NCBI GenBank assembly: GCA_021234155.1 | Contig: JAJEKV010000028.1 | Coordinates: forward strand, 1,237,199 to 1,301,198 | Reading direction: 5' to 3' | DNA from: Isoetes taiwanensis | Taxonomy: Eukaryota; Streptophyta; Lycopodiopsida; Isoetales; Isoetaceae | DNA: 64,000 nucleotides | Shown: piece by piece, positions 11,251 through 24,254 of the stretch | Numbering within the stretch: position 1 is the first letter of the stretch | How the letters are laid out: each line of letters starts with the position of its first letter | Notes under the pieces: generated by a model | Told to the model about the DNA's origin: nothing | Database searches by the model: none | Seen by the model: only the letters and a program-made list of their open reading frames with translations | Position numbers and translations under genes: made by a program

Positions 11251-11640
11251 AACATCTCTAAGATTGCTACCGGATTGAGTGAATTAACAAGCTCCAACAA
11301 AAGTTCATCTAAGGCTGATGAATGTCGAGATTCCTTTGTCAATTTAAAGGAGAATGTTCTTAAAGCACCTAATTACGATCACACCACAATGGGACCAAAC
11401 CATTTCATGTACAAATTGATGCTTCAAAAGCGCAGTGCGAGAGATCAACCAGTATTATTTTCTTGAAGCAACTTAGTAAAACAGAATTATTCTACGAGCG
11501 AGAGGGACTTAGCATGGTATATGTGGTCCAGAAAGTTTAGACATTATCTCACGGGCAATTTCTTTAGTGATTTCTATGTAAGATCACCAAAGCGTTATTT
11601 ATTATATCTAAGTAACAAACCATGTGTGATTGGATGAATA
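11220..11640 (+). pseudogene. Ty3/gypsy RNase H remnant, element 2
   Basis: Frame-broken translation gives an LLP..N block after RT, a FKEAVLKAPIL-like run (FLKHLITITPQWDQ in one frame), a FHVQIDASK-like segment at about 11,400, then the ERDLAWYM-like run and YSTS-ARGT at about 11,490. These parallel the minus-strand copy at 1,834-2,240 base for base over long stretches. No catalytic set could be confirmed in one frame. Inferred from position and from similarity to element 1. Confidence 0.55.
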
Positions 11641-13058
11641 TACTCACGGTTATTGATATTCACGAGAATTATCGTCTAAGATTGTCCCTTAAACCCGGAC
11701 CACTTCTCTGCTATGCGATCATTTATCCACACACGAATTTCCAGCGAGGAGGAACCACCAATGGAGGCATAAATGGCCGAATCCACGATGCTAATCTGTT
11801 TAGAGTAAGCGATTACCACCTTGGCATCTGGGTGTGGAATATTTGGCTCACAGTGTCCTAAAGGAATGGACTCCCAAAGGAGAGACCTTGTGAAGAAAGG
11901 CTGCTCCATATCGGGACAACTATACCAAGGGCCGCAGGCCGTAATGTTCTGGTAGGTGCATTTTGGCCCATGAGATTAATGACCTTACGAGGAGAAGCCT
12001 TGATGGCATTGGAGGGAGGCATTTTACATTCGGACTCATATCAAAGAAGATACTCGAGAATGGGTTTTGGTGGGCTACTCTCTATTTCGGGATGCTTTGC
12101 TTGGGCCAAAACTTTACATAGCGCAAAGCATGAGGGCGGACCCGCGTATTACATGCCATTACATCCAATTTACCTTTAGGCCCATTAGAAATGGGGCATG
12201 GATTTTCTGTTGTCTATAAAACCTCACGCAATATATACTAGAGCCCAATGCACATATTGGCTATCATACCAAATGAATGAGGAAGCCGAGGGGCTTTGAA
12301 GGCAACATAGCTAAGGTGTAGCCAAGAAGTACTATACGGTAAGTCATTGGTGATTTGGATGCCCAATTGAACTTGTAGTAGACCATGGTGTGCACTTTAT
12401 CAATGAGACTATGGAAATACTTACAGCAGATTTTTCTCATCATGCATAGGAGTGTACTCCATATTATCCACGATGCCAGCGAATAGGCGGAATCAACTAA
12501 TAAAATTCTCATCAATATCATATGAGTTTGTGATTCTACTCGTATTATTTGGGAAGCCAAGCACTTTTATACCATATTGTGAGCATATTGTACCACTTTC
12601 AAGTGTGCAATTTGGACAAACACCATTTCAACTTTCTTATGGTGTAGATGCGGTTTACGGTAGGAATTTGTCATACTTAGAGTCTCAGTATTACTTTCAT
12701 CAAGAGGCTAGGGGATGTCTGATCCAGCAGAACATAGGCTTCTCGACTGGGAACTATTGGATGAGACTAGGCAACAAGTTGTTGGAGCAACTAAGAGTTG
12801 CCTAAGTTAATCAAAAGCTTGGTTTGATCATAAGTGCGTTGCCATAACTTCAAAAGGGTGGTAAAAGTCTTACTCTATGATTCCAGGTTTTTCAAATATC
12901 CTGGGAAACTAAAAATACATTCATTAGATCCATTTATCATTGAAGAATTGAATACTAATGGGTCTGTGCAGTTGAAAGATTTGGATGGACACTTATGGCC
13001 ATCATGGATCAATGGATCCCGATTAAAACCATATCGCAAGCAGCACATTATCCGTTAA
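11640..13058 (+). pseudogene. Ty3/gypsy integrase remnant, element 2
   Basis: The tether SGEPP-like region and DANLFRV lie at about 11,740-11,805. The core contains a CPIELVVDHGVHFINETMEI stretch at about 12,360-12,415 (second catalytic Asp with the conserved G-HF), followed by an ADF..HA..CTPYYP run matching the HRKSTPYYPQANGQ motif, with the third catalytic acid region broken. The C-terminal domain is open at 12,834-13,058: LYDSRFFKYPGKLKI, PFIIEELNTNGSVQLKDL and GSRLKPY. No chromodomain follows. Confidence 0.75.
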
Positions 13059-13120
13059 CATGGTTCAGGCCACTAAAAGGCAACGATTGAATACTCTAAC
13101 TCTTGATAGATGTAAGGGGG

Positions 13121-15080
13121 TTTTCGTGTGTAGGAAAAATAACTCAGGCACAACCCAAGGAAAAGGATGTATATGCAGGATATGATATCAGTCAAATCTT
13201 AACAGTAACAATATATATGCTACCAGCTTCTTTTATACATTGATGACGATATGTAGATCAGTTATCAAATAACAAGCACAACATCATGAATTAGCGGTAC
13301 CCGATAAAGTATGGAAGTTCAGATTTAGCGTATTCGCTCTAATAACAAGGAACTTGAGCCCAAACATATCCTAGTTTAATATCAGCACATAATTGATGAT
13401 TTCTCATAGGGAATTGAACCCTGGAATCCAAATATACACTAAGGATTTAATATTTGAAGTATACTATGAATAACAGATAACCATCCTTTAAATATTTAAA
13501 AGCTCACCTTTTAGAAACTTCTTCAAACACATTAGCCTGTACATTCAAGGCTCAGCAGGAAAGATTAGCGATCTAGTAGGTTAACCCGGTTTGGAATAAA
13601 GGGGTATAGCAATTTCTCCATGACTATAATCAAAGAGATGCTTCTAAAGGGGAATTTATATTTTGAGGGGGCTTCACAATGAATCGACCAAATACCATTG
13701 TCCCTCTTCTAGGATGATTGGGTATTGTTTTAGTGGTAATTGATGGTGAGGTTTTGATAAGCTTATCTAGCAAACCCCTTTACATACATGATAATGGGAA
13801 TAGCAGTAATATGATAGCAACTAGGTTATATTTAATAGTTTGGATCGGATACCTGAGAATATTCAACAACTTGCTTCTCAAGTATAAGCTACCAATCGCG
13901 AGGCAGGTTTGATAAGCTGGGACATTATTCCACAGTTTAAAATTGAATAACAAAATACTTGATAGACTTATCATGAATAGCACAAATGCAAAGAACTCCA
14001 AAGAGATCTTAGGCAGCTTGGCGAGGGAGACGTTTCTTTAAGATCTAACAAGATTGGCATAAAAGGTATAGCTGCGGCTCCATTTCAAATATACTCTTCT
14101 CACTGCTAAGAATACCTGGCCTCTTGCCCGGATAGTCCTAAGCCGTCTGGAGTAGATGCCGGGCATTTATGCTGCTCTAAAATCGCTACGTCCAGATTTG
14201 CTTCTACTTTTCCTCCTAATGTTTGCCCCTCACAATCTGATGCGGCTCCTTCCATACATCCACAGGGGATTTGTTGCCCAACTTCTGGTGGGATCTTCCT
14301 TGTATGCCGGATCTGTGCAGTGCACTCTGCGATCCATTTCCTGCCCTTCGATCCGGCTCCTCCAACTGAAATTGACCGCCTCCTCCCCTTGGTTCCGCTC
14401 CACGCAGCAGCTAACTTCTCCTTTCCACTAGAAGAAGAAGAGATTTTAGCGATCCGCCACAAAGCGGCGTCCTATCCGGACCACATAGAGTGATGTCTCA
14501 TATTTTAGTCATTTCTATCCGGGCCACATATATAAACGAAATAAGGGCCAGATTAGCGGCTTGTTACCTCACAGTGGCATCAGTGCCATGGAATTTAACT
14601 ATCATGCATGGCCGATGTTGTGATTCCCTTTGCAAGGCCCGTGGGCAGATATTGACTCAAATCTCACGAAAATGGGCCCCGGGCGGGCCTCTACACCATC
14701 GGACCTCACGACCTCTACCATGTCGGATCTCTCGATCTATATCAGAAACTAGTAGCCTATTTCTAGAGGTGTAGAAGATCACCCGGTGCAATTATTTTTC
14801 TTCGTCAAACTTTGTGCGGAATCTGATTCTGACCCCAATTTGCAAGAAGACTTTGATATATGAAGCTAAAATGTGAATACTGCTTTGCAAGTCGCATTTG
14901 TTTGGTTTTCTTGCAAGAGCACACCTAGTTATTCTTCCAATTATAGCTTTACGCACAACAATTACATCATAATTTATAGCTGACTATGATATTCAAACAA
15001 AAAACCACGAGTCTTGACAACAACAAGTTGAACAATGCATTGGAATGTACAATGACATCCATGGTATAATATGAACCAAG
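13121..15080. other. Region after Ty3 element 2, no recognised gene
   Basis: This should begin with the 3' LTR of element 2, but no matching copy was found upstream to fix its end. A GC-richer island at 14,130-14,470 has overlapping open frames on both strands (118 codons minus, 91 plus) with no recognisable domain. It is followed by a TATATAAA at 14,528-14,535. A GGTTCAATTCC sequence like a Pol III B box lies on the minus strand at about 13,410, without a convincing A box. Confidence 0.3.
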
Positions 15081-16510
15081 AATATCAGAACATCAACATT
15101 ATCTAAAACTTCATCACATTATCTAAAACTTCATCCGCGAGAAAACATATCCTACAAAGAGACAATGTTATTAGAAATAAATACAAAAACATAAAGAGAT
15201 TAATAGGTTTCATATCTTTGCCAATATGTTCATTCTTCTCGGAGGATCTAGAAGCATCACTTTCACCAAATTGCTCACAAACCAACTCTATAGATTGCTT
15301 CTTATATACAGATAACATTTGCCAAAGCATTCGCGGCGATGTCGAATTTACAATTACGTGATTGTCTTAGGAGCTTTTTGAATCAATTCGATAGCGGCTT
15401 GCTTCATTATTGTCATCTTCAAGCTCTTGCAAAGGACTTCCATAGGGTTTTAAATTTAGTCCATTAACTCTATGTAGACCATATGTTGCTCTTGTCACCT
15501 CGATCTCCGGGAATATTCAAGCGCTTGATTCTACTGCATCTTGTTGGTCATCCTTTAGGATTCTATTGCTTTATGGGTTCAATTTTGCCTCCTCAACCCA
15601 TGAGCTATCGAACTTCTCACCATGCTTGATGCATAAGTTATGTAAAACAAGACAAGTGGCAACAATCTGGGTATGCTATCGGTTTAAGGTATCATTCACG
15701 CTTCAATAAAATTCCCCTAAACACGGATTTCCAACATACCAAAAGCGATTCGTGACCATTCACGGTGCTTTCGATTGGATGAAATTCGGTGATACTCTTG
15801 TCTACTCAAAGCCATCCACAATGCCCTTTAAATGGTTGGAAGCATCAAGGCTGGAGTGGATGTATCTTTTACATCTCCGACCCGGACAATAATTCTGAGA
15901 TGTCCCACTTTAATTCTCCTTCACATACATTTGTTCAAAGCGGGTTTCCAATGATGAATGCTACCTGCCCATCCAACATCATAATCCCATATGCAACAGT
16001 AAAGAGGAAACAACTAATTGAAGAAGAACTGAGTAGAAAACCTTTTACATTGTAATAATCCTACAACATTTTCATGAGGAGCAATGATTGGCAAGTGGTA
16101 CGCCATCGATGGCTCCAATAACATCTTGAGGATTCTCTTACTTTCTCAAAGCCCTTTGCCAAAATCTCTAATCTATCATTTGAAGAGACCACTTTATGCA
16201 CAAGTCATACCTGGCTAGCAACCTTTGCTCACGCAAAATTCAGAAATAGCTCTTTGGTGTATAGCCAACACCATACATATCCATGAATTTCTCGATGGTG
16301 TCTCCGGTTTACTTAATCATAAAGCTATGCACACTCTCTTTTAGCTGGAATAGCCTAAGCGTCTTTGGTGTGCATACGCTGGGAATGGGGCCCAAGGTAC
16401 TGATAAGCGTAATGGAATGTAGATTTAGACAATCATAAGTCTTCGTCACGAACATGTCATCATTGTAAGGCGTAAAGAGTTCTCTCCATGAAGCATGGCC
16501 GGGTCATGTA
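15080..16510 (-). pseudogene. PIF/Harbinger-type transposase, decayed
   Basis: Minus-strand translation with frame changes recovers several blocks typical of the DDE nuclease of PIF/Harbinger transposons, in order. NPQDVIGAIDGVPLANHC (about 16,084-16,137) is the first catalytic Asp region. FYSVLLQLVVSS (about 16,000-16,040) and DVGWAGSIHHWKPALNKCM (about 15,940-15,990) correspond to the VD...GxPGSxHD region, with the second Asp not clear. NRKHREWSRIAFGMLEIR follows near 15,740-15,790, then LVLHNLCIKHGEKFD near 15,600-15,650. Stops and shifts are frequent. Family role: cut-and-paste transposition. Terminal repeats and the partner Myb-like protein were not located. Confidence 0.75.
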
Positions 16511-19500
16511 ACTCCAAATTATGAGAATCTCTAAAGACCTTCCATCGAGGAAGGAGAATCGAGTAAAGTACGTGTACATATCCTCCCAATGGGCATATAT
16601 TAGAAATCCCATGTCAATTCTTCTAGCATTGCATGAATATGAAAGAATGATTGCATGCAAAATCTTTCACGTCGTCCTTCCATGGATACAAACCTACATC
16701 GAAGTAATAAAACGCATAATGGGGCGGACATTCAAAATAATAGACATATATTCCTAGAAAACTAGAACAATAACAATGCTATTATGCAATGAGGGCATAA
16801 CTTTTCCTTAACTTTCTGAATTTCCCTATATGTGGCTGTAGCGGTGAGATTAAGCATTCATAACTTTCTTTTCCTATATGGTACACGGCCAGGAGCAAGA
16901 TTAAGCATGGAAGATGCGCAATCGAGGAACCACGATTAAGCATGGAAGCTACTTTAAACAAAGCATCATTAGCGTAGCGATTGGAATGTGAAGGTTCCGA
17001 CCTTGGCAACAAAATTTGCATCTATAAAAAGTAATGGGACCCATAGGAATGCACGAAACTTTCAAACATTGCTGAAATAGGGACACATTCTTGCTTAATT
17101 GGTTAGATCTATTATGTTCCCTACCTATCAGGATTCAAAGAGTTGGGCATTTCATAAAATATTTTGATGTCCACGGGATATATATGCTGCGGGTTGATTC
17201 CTTAAACCTCTATTCTCATTTGTGAAGATGCGGGTTTAAATGATCCAATGGTTGCTAGCTGACCTTCTTTGCACTTGTCATCGGTCTGAAATGTTCTTGG
17301 ATATTTAAGTTTCCCAATATTGGATGGCTTCGAAGGGCATCTCTTGCGTGCAAAGGGACATATAATGCTTTTAGCTCGTGACTTCAATGGTACTAGTGCT
17401 TCAATAGTATACTGCGGATATTGATGTTGCGGGTTGCTTGTTTAACCTGGGGCATGTGAATTCTATTTTAACTTGTCCTCACAATAGGGTGTTTGTCTTA
17501 GCGAGCTTTACACGGGTAGAAGCTTCCCTAATGAAAATTATTTATAGCGACAAAATTTATGTGACCTTCTTGACGCCCTTGAACATTCTCTTTCAACCAG
17601 CTGTGTATCTGAGAAGTGAGTAAAAGAAAAACTTAGCCGATGTAGCCTACATTAGGTGGATTTTTGGGTAGTTAGCCAATGTTGTAGAGTCTTAGCTATG
17701 AAATAATTTAGTGAGCGATTGGATAATAGCAAGCTGTGATATGGGCGTCAAGTCTTGGGAGAAACATTATTGACAATGGTGGACATAGTGTCTCACGAAA
17801 AGCCAATGGGTGATAAAGGAAAACTTGCATATTTACAAGGCATATATGCAAACCTATCTCCCCGGCCCCGACCTCCATATTGTTAAGTCAATCCTCAAGT
17901 ACGATCAATGTATGGTCCAAACATCGTTGGAAAGAGTAAAGCACCCTTAGCTGAAAGCTAACCGCAGGATAATAATCATCAATATTCAAAGGAATGGGCT
18001 TCGGCATTTTTGCTATATTAAAGCTAACATGTACCGATGTCTTTGAATAAAAAGCAAAATTACTTGACGCCTAATTCAAGCGTGTAAAAGGAAAAATGGA
18101 TTGTCTTTATTGTTTTGAGTGAAACATAGATCGATCCGAGTGTTTAATCACCCATCACTTGATAGTTTCTAAAATGGGTGGCTCTAACTATCGAGATTCT
18201 TGTGATCCTAGCAACATACTTTCTTCATTTCATCAATACATTATATGTTATACAATCTCTTGCCATTATAATCTCATCATCGTTGATGTTGTAACATTCC
18301 AAAATAAGTTTTTCCAAAATTCCGCCCGAGGGAATTATTTTACCATTCTATGCACGAGGCTAAGATTAGAAGCAACAATTCTAAAAGCACATTGGGATGT
18401 AAGAAGTTATCACGGAACCTCTCTCAATCGCTTTCTTTTGGCTCTTGTCTTGGAGTCCTATAGGCCGATTAGCCATTGTGGACAATAAAAATCATTCAAT
18501 AGCAAGTAACAAACCATCCATATTTTATCTGAGAAATTTGCCCAGCGTTCCATCCACGAAGGGAATTTCCAATAATATAAAGTGGATCTCTTTTTTTTAT
18601 TTGGGGTGTAATTTTATCTTTGCCACATGGCACTCTTGGCACTCTTCTATAATGTGAAATGGAAGTTGGGTAGCCACATTGCATAAGCCAGGGCTCTCAG
18701 GTTACCATTCTGGGTGGCGCTCGTTCTAAACCAAAGCACCGGGGTTTTGGGTGACCTGGTTTGAATCCTTATTCACTGAGTTTGGTCTTAATTCATAGTT
18801 TTGAATGCTTAAGCAAAATTGGTTAGAAGTTGAGTGTAGCCTAACACTTGGGCTTGAATGCATACTATGTTTCCCCATAGAATACTCTGCTCTTAAATGC
18901 ATAAACGAAATAGAGTACTCTGTTTCCCCAAGTACTCATTTTTTAATGCCTTATTTGGTCTGACTTTTTTATGGGTTTGAATGCTAAGTGAAGCGGGCCA
19001 TCCATAAATTATCGCCTTAGAATGCGATTTTTATTTGTGCCGGGGATATACCATTCAAATATCTGTTGCAACAACATTTCAAGCACTTATGATTTTCGCA
19101 AGGTGGTTATGCGAACCCTAGCAAGATGGCGTTAATGTGATGACATCAATTTTTTTTGAGGAATAGAAAGATGACATCAATATGCATGGAAAGGAAATAG
19201 TGTATTTTAGGATCGTGGCACCCTATTTGGCATCCGTCGTTCAAAGTCAATAGTCTAGATGCTCTATGGTATACAACATGCTACTTACATGCAAGTACTC
19301 TCCGTAGGCTAGCTAATAATATAAAAGATACTTCTAAATGCTATCATAAGTTTTGTGAATCCTAGAACTCCATATGAATTGTACTAAAAGTGAGGGAATA
19401 GCAACATCGAGTAGGAATACAGGAGAGATTTCCATTCTTTCATGTGGGTATGCCCGAGTGAAAAAGCACTTCTTTGATCACAAAAGTAAAATTTGAAGAG

Positions 19501-20380
19501 CACTAATAAGGATAGTCTTGTCTATATAACCGTGGTGGGATGATCTTGTCTTTTGAAGATGCACATGCAGTTAAGCATTATGATGATGGGGTAGACTATG
19601 GTTTATGGAAATGGCAAATGAGAATGAGGTGACATTAGAAACCCTTGGCTGGTGGAGCACTAGAACCTCTCATTATCAACATGGGAAAACCCTTGAAAAA
19701 GCTCATGGAAAGAAGCTCATTTAATTGTACCTCTTTTTCATTGAATGAGGGAGCGGCCAAAATAAATGTACATGGAGATAACTAAAATCCAGACGTATTA
19801 CACCGGAGGTGTTCGAAATGTGGAAAAACCTAGGCTATTGGAGAAGCAATTTGTCTGAGAAAGAGACAAAGTGCAGCCGCGGAGATTTCGGCTATGCAGT
19901 TAGGAAGGAGGACTATTTGGGCGTGCTCTTTGGTTCTTGAGGGCTGATTATTAGCTGGGGTGTCGGGTTTTTCTATTCACAGGCTAAAAGCGGAATCCGT
20001 GGCCCCGTAGTAGGATTGAACCATAGGAGAAGATCTATGTGGAGTTCATGCCATTATGAAGGTTAGGCTTCTAAATTCTCCAAATCCGACTCACTTTTAA
20101 ATTAGGCCAACACCTGCCTTCGAGGAGTTCCATGATCGACCTTGGAACGGCATTATAAGAACTTAAAGGCAGAGGGAATTAGGGGCCGCCCTACGTTTAG
20201 CCATATTCAAATGAGTTCCCACAGCAATTTTTTCCAAATATACGCTTCAAAAAAGCAACATGTGATACCTTAGATAACTCACGGCAGTTCAGCTCCGGCC
20301 TGCTAAAATCTAGCCTCAAAACATGGTTTTGCACTTACAAAGGCGATTCTGTGGTTGAGGATAGAAAATCCACCGGAAGC
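16511..20380. other. Long stretch with no recognised gene
   Basis: About 3.9 kb without an identifiable domain. Open frames are all short (under 110 codons) and look like chance frames. Minor structure only: GATTAAGCAT occurs three times between 16,848 and 16,945, and a GGTTTGAATCC resembling a Pol III B box lies at about 18,760. Probably old transposon sequence, but nothing in it supports a name. Confidence 0.3.
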
Positions 20381-20381
20381 A

Positions 20382-20870
20382 GACGGGGAATGAGAACCCG
20401 GAAAGGCGGAATGGAGGTGGATTTAGCAGGACAATAGCCTTGTAATAAGATAGAAGATTTCTTTAACCACATCTAGCATTTGTTTTCGATTTCAATTTCT
20501 ACGGCTTTTCCCTCTAGCCTCTCGACCTTTTGCGGATAAATGGCGTCCCTAGCTCTGGTTCAAACCCGTTTTACGCCCGCGCAAGGGAGAGAAGAACCGT
20601 CATGAGCTCTAGATCATACATCAATAAATTTTGCCGCAAAAACTAGGAAGGAAAAGGAATGAATGATTACGCTCAAAAGTAAACAATACAGTTAAACAAC
20701 ATTTCCTGTCGAGCCGAAGAAATATAAGCCGGAGCAAATATCTGTGACGGGGAATGAGAACCCGGAAGATGGAATGGAGGCCGTTTAGCAGGACGGTAAC
20801 CCGACATAGCCAAAGAACTAGCATTTTTTTTTAGGCCATTTCTACGGCTTTTTTCCTATTATTTTTTCCT
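20382..20870 (+). repeat. Imperfect direct repeat, offset 364 bp
   Basis: GACGGGGAATGAGAACCCGG occurs at 20,382 and again at 20,746. Each is followed by GGAATGGAGG, TTTAGCAGGAC and, further on, TTTCTACGGCTTTT. The two copies are about 120-140 bp long and diverged by indels. They could be a local duplication or two ends of a short element. No coding content recognised. Confidence 0.5.
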
Positions 20871-21732
20871 TAGAATACGTGGCAACATTAGAGGCAAGCA
20901 TCAAGATCGAATATACTGAAAGAATCTTTCCCATAAGAATTATACATGTTAAGAAAATATGCTGCAATTATTACCCTGCAAGAAAGGATATCATGCCTGT
21001 CTTCCCTTGTTGCACCAACCATTGCAATCTGTGTTGTGCTTGGCATCATGAAATAGTACTCTTGGAGCAATAATATAGGTCAGGGTGCAGATGTATTTGG
21101 CAGCACTTGGATACATCAAATTTAAAATTTGCTGGCACATATATGTCATACGGATGGTGCAAGTCACGCCAAAATCTCTTTAATCATGCTCTGCATGAGA
21201 GGTATGCATGTATCTAGATGCATTCACAATGCTTCTCCATTTGACCAACCAAGAAACCAACCAAGAAACCTTTCGATGGCAGGAGGAGGTGAATGCCCAA
21301 CTATATGGCAGGACTTGACAGCAAAATTACAACCATGAACATAATGAGCACGAGAATTTTGGGTCATAAGACAAGAACTCAATATTGAAATCAAGATTAC
21401 ATCATGACAATCCATAAACTAAGAACTTCAAAATATGTTTTATAAAGAAATAGATGTTCACAAAATAGTTAACTCAGTGCTCAAATCATGGACGAGTTAA
21501 ATCTTCCTCACTAATTCTGCAATAGATGCCTGCAAGTTGTTTATGGCTTCAACTCTTTTTCCTTCCCAAATTGCCATTTGTTGAAGGGTTCACGCCTCCT
21601 TTTTCCATTACACTTTTTGATTGCATTTTTTCTCAACACTTTTCTTGTTGTTCACATTTGGCTTCTCCTCAACACCTTTCGGAGACCGATTGACCTATGG
21701 GACTAATACAAAGAGAAGCGACAAAGCGTGTT

Positions 21733-21785
21733 ATTGTCGGGATTAAAACCCGAAAGAGATTTTGAGGAAAAACTTGCTTGATAAT
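21733..21785 (+). repeat. Copia-leader-like motif, copy at 21.7 kb
   Basis: A short version of the sequence GGGATGAAAAACCC...GAGGAAAACCCTAATGATAA that also occurs at 37,309-37,370 and 61,246-61,308 (plus strand) and at 50,289-50,345 (minus strand). At 50.3 kb it sits between the end of RNase H and the 3' LTR of copia element 2, so it marks retroelement non-coding sequence. Confidence 0.45.
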
Positions 21786-21949
21786 AAGTATCTTGGCATC
21801 TTTGTACAATTGGATAGGGCAGGTTCAATCGCATCACGAAGAGTACCTAAGCGAGTCCGGTGCATCCATAACCTCCACGGAGTATGACCCCAACAAACCC
21901 GGTAGCGGTATTCAATAACTCAATACAGCGGTTGGCAAGGCACTAGTAA

Positions 21950-23660
21950 TCGAACATCTTGCTCGGTTGGGCCAAAGCGGGCAGATCACGGAGGGCATGA
22001 CATTTCATCCTCAGCTGGTGTCGATGGCAGCAACGGCCAAAGCTGCTTTCCTCCCATGCTTCAGGAGCCCAACATCCTATCTCAATCCCGAACTGATGTG
22101 CACCGTCTTGAATGGAGGCAGCTATAAGTCTGTCTTCTTCATGGGCAAATGGGTGTACAAGTCGCGTTATTGGAGCCTCATTGAGCCTAGGATTGACTTT
22201 AGCTGTGATAGTGAACTAGTTAAGCGTCGTCCGGAGCATGTCGCATCCAAGCCTGCGAAGGAAAGTAGCATCTAGGTGACTTGAGTGCCTTGTGATCTTT
22301 CTTTGTCCTTACATGCAGCATCTGTTTTTGTTGCCCCGGTGTAGAGAACCACTAAGCTTGCTTGTCCTTCTAGCGAGGCTTTGGCGTTGGGGACCCTTCG
22401 CCGCTGGTCAAAGCTGGAGTTGGGCAAACGTGTATCACCACAGTGACCACCGCCACGGAAGTAAATGATAAAGGCGTTCCAATGCAACTTGTTGAGGGTA
22501 GAAACATGTCTCACAGGTAAGTCGCTTGGATGGAGCTGTGGACTTTACTCAAGGGCTGCGTGCCAGAAGGCTTTACGCACTGCTCGAGGTCATTCAGTGT
22601 TGAGGTTATCGCGGCCCCACATACGCCCGTACAAGAGGACGTCGACCAAGGCCAGCGAAGTGTGGCTGAGGTGGCCCCGGGCCGCCACAACTCTGCCTTG
22701 TGTTGATTGCATGGCATATAGTGCTCAACCAGCAAGTGACCCGCGGCGATGGCGGCGATTCAATGGGTGGTAGCGAGGAGAACTTCGATCCCAAGTACTT
22801 GTAGGCCGGGCCACCTCAAAATGGGGAAGCCAGCTGTGGTATGATGAAACTAGCAGCACCCTAAGTTTTGGCCAAGTTAACTTTCGCGCTTGTCTACCCG
22901 ATCGGCAAAAGTGTCGAAACATCCGGTGGCGTTGCATGTCCTGGAGTGTAAGGCCGGGGAGGTTGACGCCATTGACATATATGAAGGTTGCGGATTGTGT
23001 AGTTACGCATGAGATGAGCACTCCATGCTCGAGAGCCAATTTTCCGGTGGTCGTATGCCAGGCCAAAATTGGCGGGGAGAGGGCAACCACGGCGCGCTCA
23101 ATACTCACCCGATTACCGGTGTCTTGGCCGATGTGATATGGCGAGAGCATGCCTCATACTTTCTTTATATCTGCATTACGCAAGTCAGGGGAGGTCCTCA
23201 TGCTGATGCTGTCCCATAACTTTGTCGAGGGCAGCGTGTCAAAGCTTTCGCGAAATCCACAAAACAACAATACGGAGTTACGTAGTGATTCTACTGCTAT
23301 CACTCAATCAATGTCGCGAGTAAGATATGATCAATGGTGGAATGCAGGGCGAAAGCACCTTGTGTGAGCTTGCACATCGCACCTCTACGCGCCCATATTG
23401 TCAGTGCTTGCTCCAAGGATGTCAGCCCGGCGGTTTTGCAAAGAGAGGCGACCATGATGATACGATAAGTTGGGCGGGCATTGAGGGTCCCCTGCCTTGT
23501 ATATAAGGCACAACTCTACTAGTGGTCCAACTGCGGAGTAAGTCTTCTTGCAATGCTTTATTGAATATCACCGTGAGAATGAGGCACCCGATGGAGGCCC
23601 AGCCCATTTCCGGAAGTTCCGCGCATACCATCCTAGATCTGCTGCCTTCCATTGGCGGAA
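21950..23660 (-). pseudogene. Non-LTR (LINE) reverse transcriptase remnant
   Basis: On the minus strand, 23,422-23,652 reads IFNKALQEDLLRSWTTS-VVP followed by PAQLIVSSWSPLFAK, which fits the LINE RT block FNxxLxxG-xPxxWxxSxVVPxxK...NYRxI-xxxLxKL. Near 23,030-23,120 an RRGCPLPANFGLAYDH stretch matches RQGCPLSPxLFxLxxDxL. Near 22,980 NLHICQW stands where the YADD catalytic box is expected (NLxYADD). Further down, YLGIEVL-like and KAELWRPG-like segments match the thumb and the YGAEVW block. All are joined only by changing frame. The region is GC-richer than its surroundings. No ORF1, endonuclease or poly(A) end was recognised. Confidence 0.65.
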
Positions 23661-24254
23661 CATTGTAGGCCCATGATGGCGGTATACGTGATGACGAGAG
23701 CCATGTACCTATCGGTGGAGGGACTAGTGTAAATTACTGGCCGAATTACAATAAAGGCATTTACCCAATCTTGTACCCATTCTTTCCGAGGTGATGTTTA
23801 ATAATGCCAACATAGGAATACTTTGGTAAGGCAACAAAAATAAACCTTTATCTCAAAGTACCCTTATGTAAAGTAACATGCACAAAAAGAAACCAAATAA
23901 AGCAATGGAGTACATCTAAAGTTGTTTTGGCTTATTAAAAAGAAAAATGCCTTTTTGAACTTATGATATGAAACGGTTTTTTGGTGAAGGAGCAAAAGCG
24001 GCATTTTAGAAACAGAGAGACACGATTTTTTGGAAGCAGTTTTTGGTCCAGAGCTTTTTGGTTGGAACGCGGGTATCTTCAGGTGCGACACCATTTCTGC
24101 TCTTTGTCATATTGTATGAAGGCAAACCCTTTCCATGTTTTCCATGTTATTATCTTCTTGTACTTGCTATGAAATCAATGGAAATTTGTTACTTGTTTTG
24201 TGAAAGGAATTGCAATTCTTGTTTAGAATAAATTGTCTTGCTCTGTCTTTTAAT
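23661..24254. other. No recognised gene
   Basis: Between the LINE remnant and the minus-strand open frames at 24.3 kb. Short frames on both strands at 23,864-24,231 have no domain similarity that I can name. Confidence 0.3.

Larger units (their letters stand above)
8870..13120 (+). mobile_element. Ty3/gypsy element 2, decayed, plus strand
   Basis: A near-complete internal region: a protease fragment at about 8,880-8,960, zinc-knuckle region (deleted) at about 9,040-9,140, second protease at 9,700-9,810, RT 10,560-11,250, RNase H 11,220-11,640, integrase 11,640-13,058 and a purine tract AAGGGGG at 13,114-13,120. Domain order is that of Ty3/gypsy. The longest intact stretch is the 256-codon gag/protease frame; the rest is broken by stops and shifts. 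It matches the minus-strand element at 273-3,060 along pol. Flanking LTRs could not be delimited by eye. Confidence 0.8.

Noticed and set aside
13395-13485. tRNA or SINE on the minus strand (GGTTCAATTCC)
   Set aside because: B box only; no A box at the right distance and no closing stem.
18660-18790. tRNA gene (GGTTTGAATCC B-box-like sequence)
   Set aside because: No pairing acceptor ends or anticodon arm could be drawn.
22725-23150. Minus-strand 141-codon ORF as a separate gene
   Set aside because: It lies in the LINE RT remnant and mixes RT blocks from different frames.
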